This document shows positions 13,501-28,500 of a stretch of 64,000 nucleotides of DNA, piece after piece. The stretch is from Enoplolaimus lenunculus (Eukaryota > Nematoda > Enoplea > Enoplida > Thoracostomopsidae). The stretch spans positions 310,001-374,000 of the forward strand of contig JASANG010002509.1 in assembly GCA_030248215.1 (NCBI GenBank), given 5' to 3'. The translations under genes were made by a program, and so were the position numbers. A model generated the notes under the pieces. The model saw only the letters and a program-made list of their open reading frames with translations, did not search any database and was not told the DNA's origin. Every line of letters starts with the position of its first letter. Positions within the stretch are counted from its first letter, which is position 1.

Positions 13501-16500
13501 CCAGGGTCAATGAGATCCATAAAGTTGTCCAGGGTCAATGAGATCCATAAAGTTGTCCAGGGTCAATGAGATCAAAAAGTTGTCAGGGTCAATGAGATCC
13601 ATAAATTTCCAGGGTCAATGAGATCATAAAGTTTCCAGGGTCAATGAGATCATAAAGTTGTCCAGGGTCAACGAGATTACAAATTTGTCCAGGGTCAATG
13701 AGATCATAAAGTTGTCCAGGGTCAATGAGATCCATAAAGTTGTCCAGGGCCAATGAGATCCATAAAGTTGTCCAAGTTTTATGAGATCCATAAAGTTGTC
13801 CAGGGTCAATGAGATCCATAAAGTTGTCCAAGTTCAATGAGATCCATAAAGTTGTCAGGGTAATGAGATCCATAAAGTTGTCCAGGGTCAATGAGATCCA
13901 TAAAGTTGTCCAGGGTAAAGGAGATTCACAAATTTGTCCAGGGTCAATGAGATCCATAAAGTTGTCCAGAGTCAATGAGATCCATAAAGTTGTCCTGGGT
14001 CAATGAGATCCATAAAGTTGTCCAAGTTCAATGAGATCCATAAAGTTGTCCAGGGTCAATGAGATCCATAAAGTTGTCCAGAGTCAATGATATCCAAAAA
14101 GTTGTCCAGGGTCAATGAGATCCATAAAGTTGTCCAGGGTCAATGAGATCCATAAAGTTGTCCAGGGTCAATGAGATCCATAAAGTTGTCCTGGGTCAAT
14201 GAGATCCATAAAGTTGTCCAGGGTCTATGAGATCCATACAGTTGTCCAGGGTCAATGAGATCCATTAAGTTGTCCAGTGTCAATGAGATCCATAAAGTTG
14301 TCCAGGGTCAATGAGATCCATAAAGTTGTCCAGGGTCAATGAGATCCATAAAGTTGTCCAGGGTCAATGAGATCCAAAAAGTTGTCCAGGGTCAATGAGA
14401 TCCATAAAGTTGTCCAGGGTCAATGAGATCCATAAAGTTGTCCAGGGTCAATGAGATCCATAAAGTTGTCCAGGGTCAACGAGATTCACAAATTTGTCCA
14501 GGGTCAATGAGATCCATAAAGTTGTCCAGGGTCAATGAGATCCATAAAGTTGTCCAGGGCCAATGAGATCCATAAAGTTGTCCAAGTTCAATGAGATCCA
14601 TAAAGTTGTCCAGGGTCAATGAGATCCATAAAGTTGTCCAAGTTCAATGAGATCCATAAAGTTGTCCAGGGTCAATGAGATCCATAAAGTTGTCCAGGGT
14701 CAATGAGATCCATAAAGTTGTCCAGGGTCAACGAGATTCACAAATTTGTCCAGGGTCAATGAGATCCATAAAGTTGTCCAGGGTCAATGAGATCCATAAA
14801 GTTGTCCAGGGCCAATGAGATCCATAAAGTTGTCCAGGGTCAATGAGATCCATAAAGTTGTCCAGGGTCAATGAGATCCATTAAGTTGTCCAGTGTCAAT
14901 GAGATCCATAAAGTTGTCCGGGGTCAATGAGATCCATAAAGTTGTCCAGGGTCAATGAGATCCATTAAGTTGTCCAGTGTCAATGAGATCCATAAAGTTG
15001 TCCGGGGTCAATGAGATCCATAAAGTTGTCCAGGATATGTATGTATGTATATATATAATATCTTAGTGTGTAATAAACGTATAAACTCACTAAAACTGAA
15101 CTATAATTTTTAAGTATGGGTTATTCGAACTCCAAGCGATAACGAAACATTTCATCAAAATTTGCGTCGTTTGTCTAAGTGCTGGTGGAGAGGTATTGTT
15201 AATGCAGTAACCGCTGCCGAACTATACTATATTTAACCGATTGTGCTCACCGCTTTGCGTGTCAATTTTGCGCACTTGGCGGATCCAAGTGCGGACATCC
15301 AGGGGTATAGTTTCACCTCGCTCACAGGATACAAAAAATGTGTATAATATTGGTAACTAAGTTTGAGTATTAAAATAGCTTGCTTGCTCTGCTCTCACCT
15401 ACACTGTAAAAAATGGTGAGTCAAATTGACTCTCTCCGAAATCGGCTTTTCCTGATTACACAAACTGAGTCAATCTCGACTCCGGCAGGGTCAAATTCGA
15501 CTACCTGAGCGATTCAGGGAATCGAATTTGACTCTGGCAGAGTCGAATTTTGTGTCAGTTTGTGTAGCCAGGAAAAGCTTATTTCGGAGAGAGTCAATTT
15601 GACTCAACATTTTTTGCAGTGTGCTTTGTACGTCAACTTTTTTAACTATTATATATCATGTGCGCATTCGACTGAAAAATTTCTGGATCCGCCACTGTGA
15701 TTTCGCGTGTTGTAAATAGTTATTTTGTGCAGTCATTGTTTCACTATTAATGCATGATTGTGGTGTTGCAGTATAATGCGATGCTTGCATTTACAATGAT
15801 CTTTTAACCAAAATATAAAATACAAAAACTGCAATATCCATGTTACAACTGTGTGCGAGTCGAATTTGACTCTGGCGGAGTCGAATTAGACTCAGTTTGT
15901 GTAGTCAAGAAAAGCCTATTGCAGAGAGAGAGTCTATTTGACTCACCATTTTTTACAGTGTTGTAACAGTCCTTCAAACAAGTGAATTGGAACAAATTAC
16001 CAAAAGCGATGCTATGCGCGTCTCACATGCAGTCTGCTACACTGCTAAAAATGGTGAGTCAAATTGACTCTCTCCGAAATAGGCTAAACGGGACTACAAA
16101 AAACTGAGTCAAATTCCACTCCGCCAGAGTCAAACGTGCGACTCAGTGAGTCGAATATTTCGGAGTGTCATTTTGGCTCACCATTTTTTCCAGTGTATGA
16201 GCAACTCAATTGCAAGCATAACGGACAAAATATGCTTGTAAGGAAGGGTTAAAATTTGAATACAGTCTTGATTAGCTTATAAGTTACACACCCTATCAAC
16301 TGGTAATAGATAGTACACTTATTTTAGAATAGGGTGCGTACAAGCGTTTGGGTTTGGTACAACATTAATGTTCATAATTTTCCAATTGACATCCGCATCA
16401 TATGTACGCCATAATATAAAAATTAAAATCTTAATAACCACATTTCTGGTACGTTTACAAATAAGAATGCACAGAAATTGCCTGAATGGACAAGACCGCA

Positions 16501-19500
16501 GCAGCCATCCCCATACCCCCCATTTTGAGGCACTCCCACCCCTAAAGGGGCGCCACCGTAATCGGTTGAAACAAAACCCGCCGAAGTTTTAAAATGCGTT
16601 TGGCTTCTCGCTCGTTTCGCTCACGAGTTTTGGTGAAAGCATCAACCCCTGTCTGCTCCGGCACTATGAATGGGTAGTATATACAGCGTTATATTTGCTC
16701 GTATAACTTTTTGTAGCTCGCAACGTTGTGCTTAAACTATATCTTGATTGTAGTATTTCGGCGTCCGAGCATAGCAATCAACCATCAGCTCATCGAAAAT
16801 AGCACATGGTCGACCAGAAGAATTCGCTGACCTATAAAATTTTGACAATTTTTAGCGAAAATTTTCAGTATACTTTTGAGCTAACAATTTCAAAAGTGGA
16901 AAAAATTCACTTTCGAAATTTTCGATCAATATCCTGCGGCCTGTCCCATGGAGCGGCCAAATCCGCCACGCCTCATAAAGCCTTACCGCCCACTTGTGTT
17001 CCTTGTTTCCTTCAGTCCAAATTGGCGTTTCTCTCGTTACGCCGTTTTAAGACTCGTATATCACAAGCGTAACCAGGCGTCGGCAGCAAAAAGGACAACA
17101 TTTCTGGTCACGAAAGTGAAATTTTGTTTACATAAAATTCTTGTAGTCGGAAATAGCTCCAAGAGCGTCAGCGACGGCAAAGACGTCTGAAAGACTATAC
17201 TAAACACGGTCTTATTCCTGGGCTACTGTTTTGCACGAAAACGCTCTGGCTGGACTTACTATGTTATGGCATGTGTGCTTCTATCTTCTACAGCTTAAAG
17301 CCAGTGATACTTGCAAATATAGTCTTTGTTGGGTGCCGATAACAAAAATGGTCTATGTTAGTTATAGGAGCCAGCTGGTTGGAATACAGAAAGACTGGGG
17401 CTTAGGTCCTGGAAACCGTTAACGTATGATTTATAATACGCTTATGTTTAGGCTTAGGTTTAGGTTTAGCCTTACCAAGGTGGTTCCTAATATTGGTATA
17501 AGCTATAGCATACGTAGGCTTGGCTGTGAAACTTAGCGGTATTTTTAAGCTGAAAACTTTAAGTACAAATTTGGTGCCGGTCGAGACGCCAAAGTGTTTA
17601 TACACCCTCGGTTGATACTTGACAGAAAAAATTCTAAGGGAAAAACGTGCTCGGATAGTGTGCATTTTCAACCCTTTCACAAATAGAGAATTGATTTTTA
17701 GCGTAAAAGAAAAAGATAATATATATTTGTCTGTGATATGACATTTGAACCTAAAAACACATTTTAGATTCAATTTTAATCATATTAAAAGCAGAATAAT
17801 AATAATAATTATTATTATTATAATAATTATAATGATAATAATTGTAATAATTATAATAATAATAATTATTATTATAATTATAATAATAATAATTGTAATA
17901 ATTATAGTAATAATTATTATTATTATAATTATAATAATAATAATTATTATTATAATTATTGTAATAATTATAATAATAATTGTAATAATTATAATAATAA
18001 TTATTATAATAATAATTATAATTATGTTAATAATAATTATAATAATAATAATAATAATATTAATAGAATGATTGAATCTAAACTTTCGAAACTTATCAAT
18101 GATTTAGCCCTTGTTTCACATCTAATGAAAACAAAATATTTTCATTAATTTAATACCGTTTCAAGTGAATTCTATTAAGCCGAAAACGGACAGCAAAATG
18201 TGACATTACAAATTGATGTTTGGTTTCAGTGTACGCTAAAGAACCGGCGTTCCCTGCGCGATACGACGCTGCGACGTTGATCATTCGAGTCATCGATGTG
18301 AACGATCATACTCCAGTGTTAACCGAAGCGTCATGTTTACCGATGACCATACCAGAGGATTCACATTTCGTCAACATTCGGCGAATACTTGCAGTTGATG
18401 GAGATACTGGAGACAATGCGAAGATCACGTATAGTATTGCAGGTCAGTTGTTAAGTGGTTTAAAAAGGGCCAATACAAAACGCGGCCAATGTTACTTTTA
18501 AGAGCGTAACAGTAGATTAAGCGTATTCCTAAGCCTAAGCCTTAGCCTAAGCGTTGAAAAAATGTGTTCCTAAGCCTAAGTCTAAGCCTAAGCCTAAGCA
18601 AAAAATGTAATCTAGAATTTAAACCAAGTCTTTGATAGACCCACCAGAAACCTGGACGCCCCTTTAAAGTATGATGGGCCAAAAATGCAGTAGGAAATTC
18701 CGTTTTTAAGGTTCGCCCACAGTCTTAGAATAGAGCTCAAAATGCGGTAGCATTGATGGTTGATTAGTTTTCGACAAACGCCAGTTGGCATTTTGACCTA
18801 AAAGCTCCCTGAACGCACAGGGGAATTACGACAATGATACCCGACAACTCATCGGCCGACACCTTTTTATCCAAATTCTAGTCGACTCGACAACTCATCG
18901 ACCGACACTTTTTTATGAAAATTCTAGTCGACTCGACAAATTGTCGTCCATCGTTAAATTTAGCGCCAGGTCTAGGACTAGGCACAAGATTATGTTTAAG
19001 CTTAAAACGGACGGGTGACAAGCTGGCTGGGCGACGAATGGACGTCAATTCAAAACAATGGCCAGTACCAGGGTGCAACCGAAATTTCGGTTCCGGTAGG
19101 AAAATCCGGTATTTTTTACTATCCGGTTCCGGTAATAAATCTAGTAATTTTTCACCGGAATTTTCCGCTATTTTCGGTATTGAAAATTTTTCTCATTTGA
19201 AAATTTAAGAAAAATTGGCATATTATTCTAACTTATTTCTCTAAAATTGTCCGTGCGTGTATTGCCGAAATTTTCAATTTGTGCCATACTCCATAATGTA
19301 TCATATGTTTTCGCCTACTGCATTTGTTTCAGGATTTTGTCATTCTAAATGATGTGTTTACAGCATTAAAAGCGATAAAATAGCGTTAAAAGTAACAAGT
19401 AATATTTATTTTCCGGTTCCGGTATTTTTTTAACTTTCCGGTTCCGGCTCCTCCGGTATTTTATAAATCCGGTTGCACCCTGGTCAGTACGCATATTGTT

Positions 19501-22500
19501 ATGACGGTGGGTGTATTATTTCAGAGCGCATTTCAATAGCATTTTTTTGGTTTGTTATTTCAGGCGGTAACAATGACGGTAAATTCTACATCGACCCGCA
19601 CTCGGGTTATTTGTCATCACAAATTTTGGACCGAGAAATTGTTGCGTACTATAACCTAACTTTAGTCGCAATTGACTCAGGGGTACCGGGGCTTACGGAT
19701 ACTTGTGAGTTGAACGTGAACGTTGCCGACGTTAACGACAACGCACCTTTATTTGAGCGACCGGAATATTCAACTGAACTGCCGGAAAATGTACCTTTGA
19801 GAACCAGGGTACTTACACTGAGGGCAACAGATCCGGATTTAGGTTCGTCTGGTCAAGTTACCTATAGCATCCGTAATGATTCCAGTCGAGGTCTGTTTGA
19901 AATCAATAATTCAACCGGAGAGATTCGAACGAAGCGGTAAGCGGCGTAATCAGGTTTCGATACCTGTTACCTGATTTAAATACGAGTAATATTAACTGAC
20001 CCCCATAACAGCAAGGAAGCCATCCAAGAAACCTCAGCCCCCTCTAGAAACGTTTTAGCTCCGCTGGATATGAGAACCAGTCGAGCAGATCAAGTGTTTA
20101 GTTTAATATTGAATCATCGCTTGTGTGATGTGTCAAATAGTTTGGCCAATGTAAAGAACAAGGTTGAACAGTATTATAAGCATGTTCCTAGCCTAAGCCT
20201 AAGCCGAAGCGTGAGGATGAGTATATTCCTAAGCCTAAGCCATAAGCCAAGCAAAAAATAGTCTAAAGCTTTAAGCTTGCTCTTTTCTATTCACACAGAA
20301 AAAACGAACCGCCCCTGATCTTTACATGGGCCAATAGTTTAAATGGTCTAATATTTATGCATTGAAAATTCATTAATATTTCAACCGTCGACAGCTCATC
20401 TGGCTAGAGTGCGTTAAAAAATTTTCAGGACGGTCATACAACGATTTTCGTCGACTTACAAGCACCGCTGAAAAATTTTAGGGGGGTAAAATTTTTCCGG
20501 GGGGGGGCGCAGAGCCTCTCTGATCCCAGTTGGTTACTGGCCCTAGCGGGTATTCTGAAATATTCAGTGTTTTTAGTGTTTTTAAAATCGATTCACGACG
20601 GTAGAGTACAAATCTGTGCATCCTTGATACGTTTTCAGACCAATTGATTACGAATCAGGCCACGCGTACACGTTCACAGTGATCGCTGCAGATAACGGTG
20701 TCGCGCAAAGCAACACTGCAACTGCAATGGTCACTGTCAACGTGTTAGATCGCAATGATCACGAGCCACAGTTTGACCGCTGGCTAATTGTTGTGAATGT
20801 GACGCAACAGTTAGCAGCAGGCCAACGGATTGTTAAACTGGTCGCACGTGATCGCGATGGACCTGGTGGAAACTCGAAAATTCACTATAGGTAGGTGGTA
20901 GTTTGATTTTGTATAAAAACTAATACTTGATTAATAGAAAAATTTCATTTTTGAAACTTGTAGTGTAGGATAATGGCTGGGTTTCTAAAATGTTACTAAA
21001 GTATTTACTCAACCTATACTTAACCACTTCTCACATTGAGTTGCCTATAGGCAACTCAGCGCAGTGTATATACGGTAAATAATATATATCGCACCGTGTT
21101 GAACAATTGCAACACGTATACATAGTACTAAATCACCACAAGACGTGAGAGTCCCCTCGGGTTCGAGCGTCAAGCTCCTATAGCTGAGTGGCGATGGTAT
21201 ACGCCTCCCACTCCAGTCACTGGAGTTCGAATCCTAGCATAAAAGTTGATCTCAGGGGAAATAGAAAATATTCATGTGAGATAGGGCTGAGTAATTATTT
21301 AAGTCGCTGACTTAAGTAAATACTTAACTTTTCGTACAAAACAGGTAAACGCCGAATGTGAGCCATTATCATAGCAAAAAGGTAACAGGTTTGATTTATA
21401 TTAAGGTGAGCCATGGTTTGTATACTTGCACGATTATTTGGTCCTAAGTTAAGGTGGTTGATAGACTTTTTTCAGCTGTTCAAAACTTGAAAATTCAATC
21501 CAAGCAGACTTGAGTGTAAAACTGATATTTATAACAGGCTTCTAAAGTTAAAATTAATATTCCGTGCCCGGTGCTTGAAACAAATTTTTCGAAATACTGC
21601 TTGTCATGGTTCATTTAAAAATGTGTTTCACACAAATGCTCACCGAATTCAAAAGTGGCCTCTATCGAATTTTGATTTTCAGCTTTGTCGATCCGTTTCC
21701 TGCTCAATTTAATATCAACTCTGAAACTGGTGTAATTTCGGCGAAATCTGACGTCAGCCTCGCTGCTGACAACGGAGCCCCGATAATGTTTCGAGTCCTT
21801 GCGTCAGATAGTGGCAAACCGCGAGCGTTGTCCAGTTCGGCTATGGTATATATTCGAATTGCTGATCAAGGTAAATATCGATAGGCTGACCTTTTGCCTT
21901 AAAGTCAGCGAGCGATTTATTTAATTACTGTAGTGACCCGAATAAGAATGGGGACTGATATTTATTATATATCCAGTTATGCAACTATCCGTTGAATTAA
22001 ATGTTTGTCTCGCGTAAATAGCTTGACCGATAATCAAGGTTTATACTTAGGAATGTACTTTCAAAACTTAAGTGCGCTTTAAAGTTTTGAAGTCAACTTT
22101 ATTTGGTCCTGGAGTCATTTATGCGCTACAATTTGAGATAATTGACATTTATGGTCTCTAATTATGGTTTAGGGATTCCATCCGCTTACGGACTCTTATT
22201 AGGGATACGAACTCCTATTGATTGGGACCCAAAATGGGGACCCCTCTTATTAGGCTCGCTACAGTATGTTTTGTTTATAACCCTTGAAAGATAGATAGTT
22301 GAAGGTAGAAACCGTTCAAAGATAGATTGTTAAACGTGGAATACCTCCGTCCATGAGATTTTTGGAAACTCAAAAAAACGAAAAATAGTTTTTTTAGGCT
22401 TCAGAATAACCTGGTACCTCGTCCTGTTCACAAAACCATTTTCGTTCGAATGACATCATGCCTACACTTCTGCTAATTTGTTTTTAACATTACAATTTAC

Positions 22501-25500
22501 ATTTGAATTAAAACAATTTTTGTTAATCTGCAAAAATACCTTTTTCATCTATTAATGCGGAGGCATCATTTTCACAATATTATTTTCGGGTTTTTTCAGG
22601 ATCAGATCAAAATGGCTTGCGATTTGCCGAACAAATAGTGATGACAAGCATATCAGAAAACGTTATTGATGGCACTGAAGTGATTACTGTAACTGCAGTT
22701 GGTGATACGTCGCGTAACGTTGAATATTCGCTGATTGCAGGCAATCGACTTGATGTGTATGCGATAGACTCAGCAAAAGGTAAACAAACAAACTCTCACA
22801 TTTATTGAAATTATTGGCCAATTTTATTTTTAGGGCCGTAACAGAAGATTAAGTGTATTCCTATAAGCCTAACCCTAAGCCTAAAAGCGTTGCATAAGCG
22901 TATTGCTAAGCCTAAGCCTAAGCAAAAAAATGTAACCTAGAATGTAAGCCTACTCTTTTACAGACCCACCGCTAACCGGGACGGCCCTAAAAGTAACATG
23001 GGCCATTATAAAATAACCTTCGGATTTATACAAATTGAATTTTGCAAATGGGACGATATGGAATTTCAATCCACATTTAAGGTTTGTCAATGTCCCACAG
23101 TTTCGCTGGCTCTCGGACGGCAGCACCTTGAACTGATCCGTGGCTACTTTATTATACGCTTTATAATACAATGCTTATAAATATTGAAAATATTAATTTC
23201 AGTCATTCGTTGTGTGTCAACTACGAGTCACACCCTATATTAGCGCACAGCTAGCATCGCCAATTAACAAAACGTTAATAGCGTTGTATTATGCACCCCA
23301 AAAGAACCAAAACAAAACTGACCCCACGTATATATCTTTATCCAAACTCGGCTCACCACCCGATTTGCCTAGGCATCTTGATGCCACTCAAAACCGGAAA
23401 TATATACAAATTTTCCTATATCCTGAAACCCACCAGACAAAACAACTAACCGAACCAAATACCTCAAAAGTCTACGCCCACGCAAACCGAGATGGGTTGA
23501 TCCTTCAAAGATATATTTTTAATTGGCTTCCACACACATGTTTAGTACTTATTGTTGTTTAGGCACAATCCGTGTTCGCAATACAAGTACCTTGGACGCG
23601 GATACGGATGCTCAACCGCATACTTTGGTCGTAATGGCCCGAACCACACGGCGACTAAACGCATATCCTAGCGGCGCTGCTCCGGTCAGCGATGCATTTA
23701 CAATTGTTCAAATAACCGTCGACGACGCAAATGACAATCAACCTGAATTTTTACAAAACGAATATTTCGCTGCTATTTATGAAGGGAAGCCAAAAGATGC
23801 TTTTGTCATGCAGGTATAAACGGCAAAACGTTGGCAGCAGGGTTGCAACCGGAATTACAATTTACCGGAACCGAAATTCCGTATGTATCCCGGTTGGCAG
23901 TGTTTAAAATGGTTAAAAATGTTCCAAACAGAACAGCCAGCTGCACTAAAGTGATCTTTTCAGTAATCGGCGAAATAATAAAAGTCTGTGAAATGGTTTC
24001 GATGTGCAACCTGCGTGGCGGTGTAGGTTGTATCACTGCAAAAAATGATGAGTCATCTAGGTTGTACACTGCAAAAAATGGTGAGTCATCTTTACTTTCT
24101 CCGAAATAAGCTCTACATACGGAACTTTACACAAACTGAGACAAATTCGACTCCGTCAAAGTTAAATTCGACTCCCGCGTTGCACGTTTGGCTCTGGCTG
24201 GGTCGACTTTTAACTCAGTTTGTATAGTCCCGTAGAGCGTATTTCGGAGAGATTCTATTTGACTCACCACTTTTTAAAGTGTGTGAGAACAAATTTGATA
24301 TTTAATGTAATTGATAAGGGTGGTAATTCTAAAAATTAACCAATCATATCAGTCTATCGAATCTACACTGGGAACATCCGAAGCTTCCCGTTGACTCAAG
24401 CTCAGTGGGATGCACCCAAATTGTCTGAACAGCACATGCACCTCTGAATTTTTTGGTGTCGATTCAATTTCAATTTCTTTAGCCGTCATTGTTGTCTGTA
24501 AAACGGAAATTTTTAAACAAAGTAAATTTTTGGTTGCAATTAAATGGTTATTTTCAGGTCACCGCATTTGATGCTGACTCAGGTCAAAATGCAGCGTTAA
24601 CGTACAGCGTGGTCGGTGGCAACGTTGACGGCGCGTTTCGCATCGAACGAGACGGCCTTTTGAGGACCGACAGCGAACTGGACCGCGAAATCACAAACGC
24701 GTACAGGCTAATTGTGATGGGTGCCGATAACGGCCGCCCGAACATTCAGTCAGCAAGCACTGCGGTGAATGTTCGAGTACTGGACGAAAATGACAATGAA
24801 CCAACGTTCGCTAAACTGTCCGATGTTAAACTTAACGAAGGTTTGTGTATTAACAGGAATGTGCTCTGATCCAACTTTAGATAATTTACACTTCTCAAGA
24901 CTAGACCACAACTTAACTTGCCCTACTTACAGTTAATCGACATTGAGAGAAATTAGTGACTGGCATTCCATAGACGGTCCAGTATTATAACTTAATCACA
25001 ACTGATTAACCCGTTTCTGTCCACATCGAGTTATTTGGATCACACACATTTATAACTTATACCAGCATTTTTTTTCTATGGTTTTAGTTTATCGCTTTAG
25101 AAATATTAGACTTCTGTATGCTGCTGCACTGCAAAAAATGGTGAGTCAAATTGACTCCCTTCGAAATAGGCTTTTCCGGACTACACAAACTGAATCAAAA
25201 TTTGACGCCGCCTGACAAATTCGACTCAATTTGACTCTGGCGAAGTCGAATGTTGACGCAGTTTGTATAGTCATGAAAAGCGTATTTCGGAGAGAGTCAA
25301 TTTGATTCATCATGTTTTGCAGTGTATGATACCGTTCGAGTGATATTTTTCATATCCGAAAATTCGGTGATTATTATAATTATGTACTAGCAAATATTCC
25401 CTTCCCATGTTGGTATAATTGCCAACAAAAGACCTCTGGGTACGAAAAAATATCGGCTGTCCATTTACCACCATTGACATCAAATTCCGCTTCACCAAAA

Positions 25501-28500
25501 CGGGAATTGTTGGTTTAGGCACACCGCTGGGTACCCATGTGGCTACTGTGACGGCAAACGACGTCGACACTGGACCAGTGCTGATGTACCGTATCGTTGA
25601 CAACGGTGACGTCACAAGACCGTTCTCGATCGATCGGTTTTCTGGTCGAATCACACTGGCTGACCGCCTTGACTATGAAACTCGCCGCGAACACGTCATT
25701 CAAATCGCAGTAAGTCGTGCTGCGCAATTGTGTCGAGCTATGGTTAATCGCCATGGTGGTGTAGCCAGGATTTTGTACGGGTGGTCAAACCAGGGTCGTA
25801 ACTCCTGGCAGTGAGCAAGTACCACAGACAACAACCTTCGGTGGTTTTTTCTGGCTGGAAAAACTGATCGGTAGCATTGAAATAATTTTAGGTTCAAATT
25901 TTTTCATGTCCAATTCGTAAATGTATGTGTTAATACATTGGGTAGAAAATATTTTCGAAAAGTTGGCATGGCTGCGTATAGCTTAGTGGGTTAGAGCAGC
26001 GGACCAGGGATTCGTACGTCGGGGTTTCGAGCCCCGCCGCATTTGCAGCAAAATATTTACGTGGCTCTATTTGGTGCTGCTTAACTTAGAATTACTAAGC
26101 ACATATTTTTAGTTAATTTTTTCATAGTCAGTCATTGAAGGAGTATTAATTAAATGCGCTCAATTGCAAACGCGTTTTAAAATAGGAGCAGATTAAATGG
26201 GTTTTCGATGTGGCCTAATGTAAGGAACTCGGGCTGAACAGTATTATAAGCATATTCGTAAGCCTAAACCTAAGCCAGGCAAAAAATAGTCTAAAGCTTA
26301 AGCTTACTCTGTTCTATAATCCCACAGAAAAACGTTCCGAGTATAATTTTGACAGATTTTATAAAAAAATATTAATTTGTTCAGGTATCAGACGCCGTTC
26401 ACGAAGCGTCAACTCAGTTGAAAATTGTCGTTGAGGATGACAACGATAATACACCGCATTTTACGCATCATTTTTATCAGGTAAAAATCAAATGTTCGAT
26501 TCAGAAATTTGTGACGGGGGACGCGCGATACATGACAGTGAAAAAAATTCGCGAGTGAGGGGGTGAAAATTTTGTACCGATTGTTTAACGCAAACTTTTG
26601 GTTTCGATCCTTATTCGGGGGGAGATAGACATGGCATAGCTGCGACACCATTTGATCGGCCATTGGGTAAATGTTACAGGAACAAGGGGTACGCCTAGTA
26701 GTAAGCTTAGGTATGTCATGTAATGCCTATACTACCAACCAGAGCTACCCGCTACCCGTGGGTAACGCGGGGCGGGGTTGGAAAATTTTGGCGCGGGTAT
26801 ACGCACGGGTAAAGAATTTCAAAGTGCGGGTAAAAATTTGTGATTCTTTACTCGCCTAAAGTTTTCATAAAAATGGCAAACACCGATTTACGATTAGCTA
26901 GTATCCGTTAGAAATAAAACGGGTTACTTTGATTATGGTTCTGGCTAATTAGGGCAATGCACATGGAAATACTTTTCACATACATTACAACAGAAATTTT
27001 TGGAGTACAACGTATCATATAGCATTTGGAGACATTGTTCGCTGTTCCTATAGAGGTTATATTTTTCTTTGGCTTTGAACAATATGTTCGCGAACTTTTG
27101 GAATGAAATCTTTAAAAACAAATTGCGAAGAAGCCAGAAAGAAATGTGTGATTAAACGATTTTAACTACAATGATTTCGCACAAACAACAACGTTTTGAT
27201 TCACTGATCATGATCACCAATCGGCAAATAACCAAGGTTTTACCGGTGATAGGTGTAATGTGCAATATTATCCACATTTTTTGCTGAGTGGTTTGTTTTC
27301 AAAATTACTAAAAAAGAGTTTAATGTAACGTAAATCTCAGTGACTACATTTATACACTACAAAATTACACAATTGTATTGAACACAGAAGAAAAAATAAG
27401 GAAGCGTAAACGCGGGCAGTGGGTAAAGAAATTTTGTGCGGGTATACCGGCAGGTAAAGAAAACAAAATTTCGTCAGGGAAAGCGTGGCGCGGGTAAAAA
27501 AATCTGTACCCACTTACACCACCGTTACCAACAGTATATAATCGTATCAGAGGACCTGCCTGTAAGCTAAAATTTTTTAGCGAAAATGGTTTACTTTACA
27601 GTTTGAATGTAACATTGATAGCTAGTGGACGGCCAGTAGCGGCTCAATTACCCTGGAAGAAATTTGCGCCCCCCCCCCTAGAACCATTCTTAACCTTGCT
27701 TGTAACCCATCGAAAACCCTTGCATGCCCCGTCTAAAAATTGTTTAGCTCCTTTTAGCAAAGTGACCTACATTTCACTTGATTCTCGTTTACTATTACAG
27801 GTGTCACTGCCGGAGGATACTTCGGCTGGCTCGTCAATCGCTCGTGTTACTGCGACCGATATGGATTCTGGCGACAACGGTCGTGTTTCGTATCGAATTA
27901 CGCGTATCAATCCATCTGTAACGGGATTTCATATGAACTCAACGACAGGTGAAATGTTTGATTGTTTCGTAGCCTTTTGCAAACATTCAATTTGAGTTTT
28001 AGGAATGTAAATTCAAGACCAATTTTTTGTAGAACAATTAGAACGCACACACACCATTGTCAGGAAATATATTAAATTTGACCGTTACGTTGTGTTAATC
28101 GCCACAATACCTAACGCACTTTGAGCCAGATTCCGTTCTGACCGATTCGTAGATACAGGGAGACCAGGGGGCTCAGCTCCCCTTATATAAACTTTGGTTC
28201 AGCTAGAATAGTTTTAGCCAGGGCCCATATTCTCAAATAAACACCTATCCTCAGTTAGCGATAAGTTTTCAAACTAACGAACATCTGCAATTGCAGATCT
28301 GAAAATTGGTGCAGGAGTAGGGCAAAAACGCAAAAAAATGCGCTGAATTTCAAACCTCACCGTGCGCTGGTTCCAAAGTTACACGACCTATCACCAACTG
28401 GTAATAGGCGCTATACACATTGGCGAATACGGGCCCAGGCTAGCAAGGTTCGTAAAACCAACAGTGTGTCCCTTCTAAAAAAAGTGTTTTGGATCCAAAG

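Larger units (their letters stand above)
15040..18229 (+). other. Remainder of the 6.4-kb Dchs intron
   Basis: Apart from the MITEs and the microsatellite listed separately, it holds repeat tracts shared with 5030-5215 (at 16490-16670 and 16940-17060) and a short TTAGGC/TTTAGG run near 17445-17475. No coding exon is seen. Confidence 0.6.

Noticed and set aside
13589-13975. Minus-strand frames repeating MDLIDPGQLYGSH
   Set aside because: They are translations of the 28-bp minisatellite; 28 is not a multiple of three and the frames break constantly.
17745-18071. Long plus-strand frame made almost only of isoleucine
   Set aside because: It is the ATT/AAT microsatellite read as codons.
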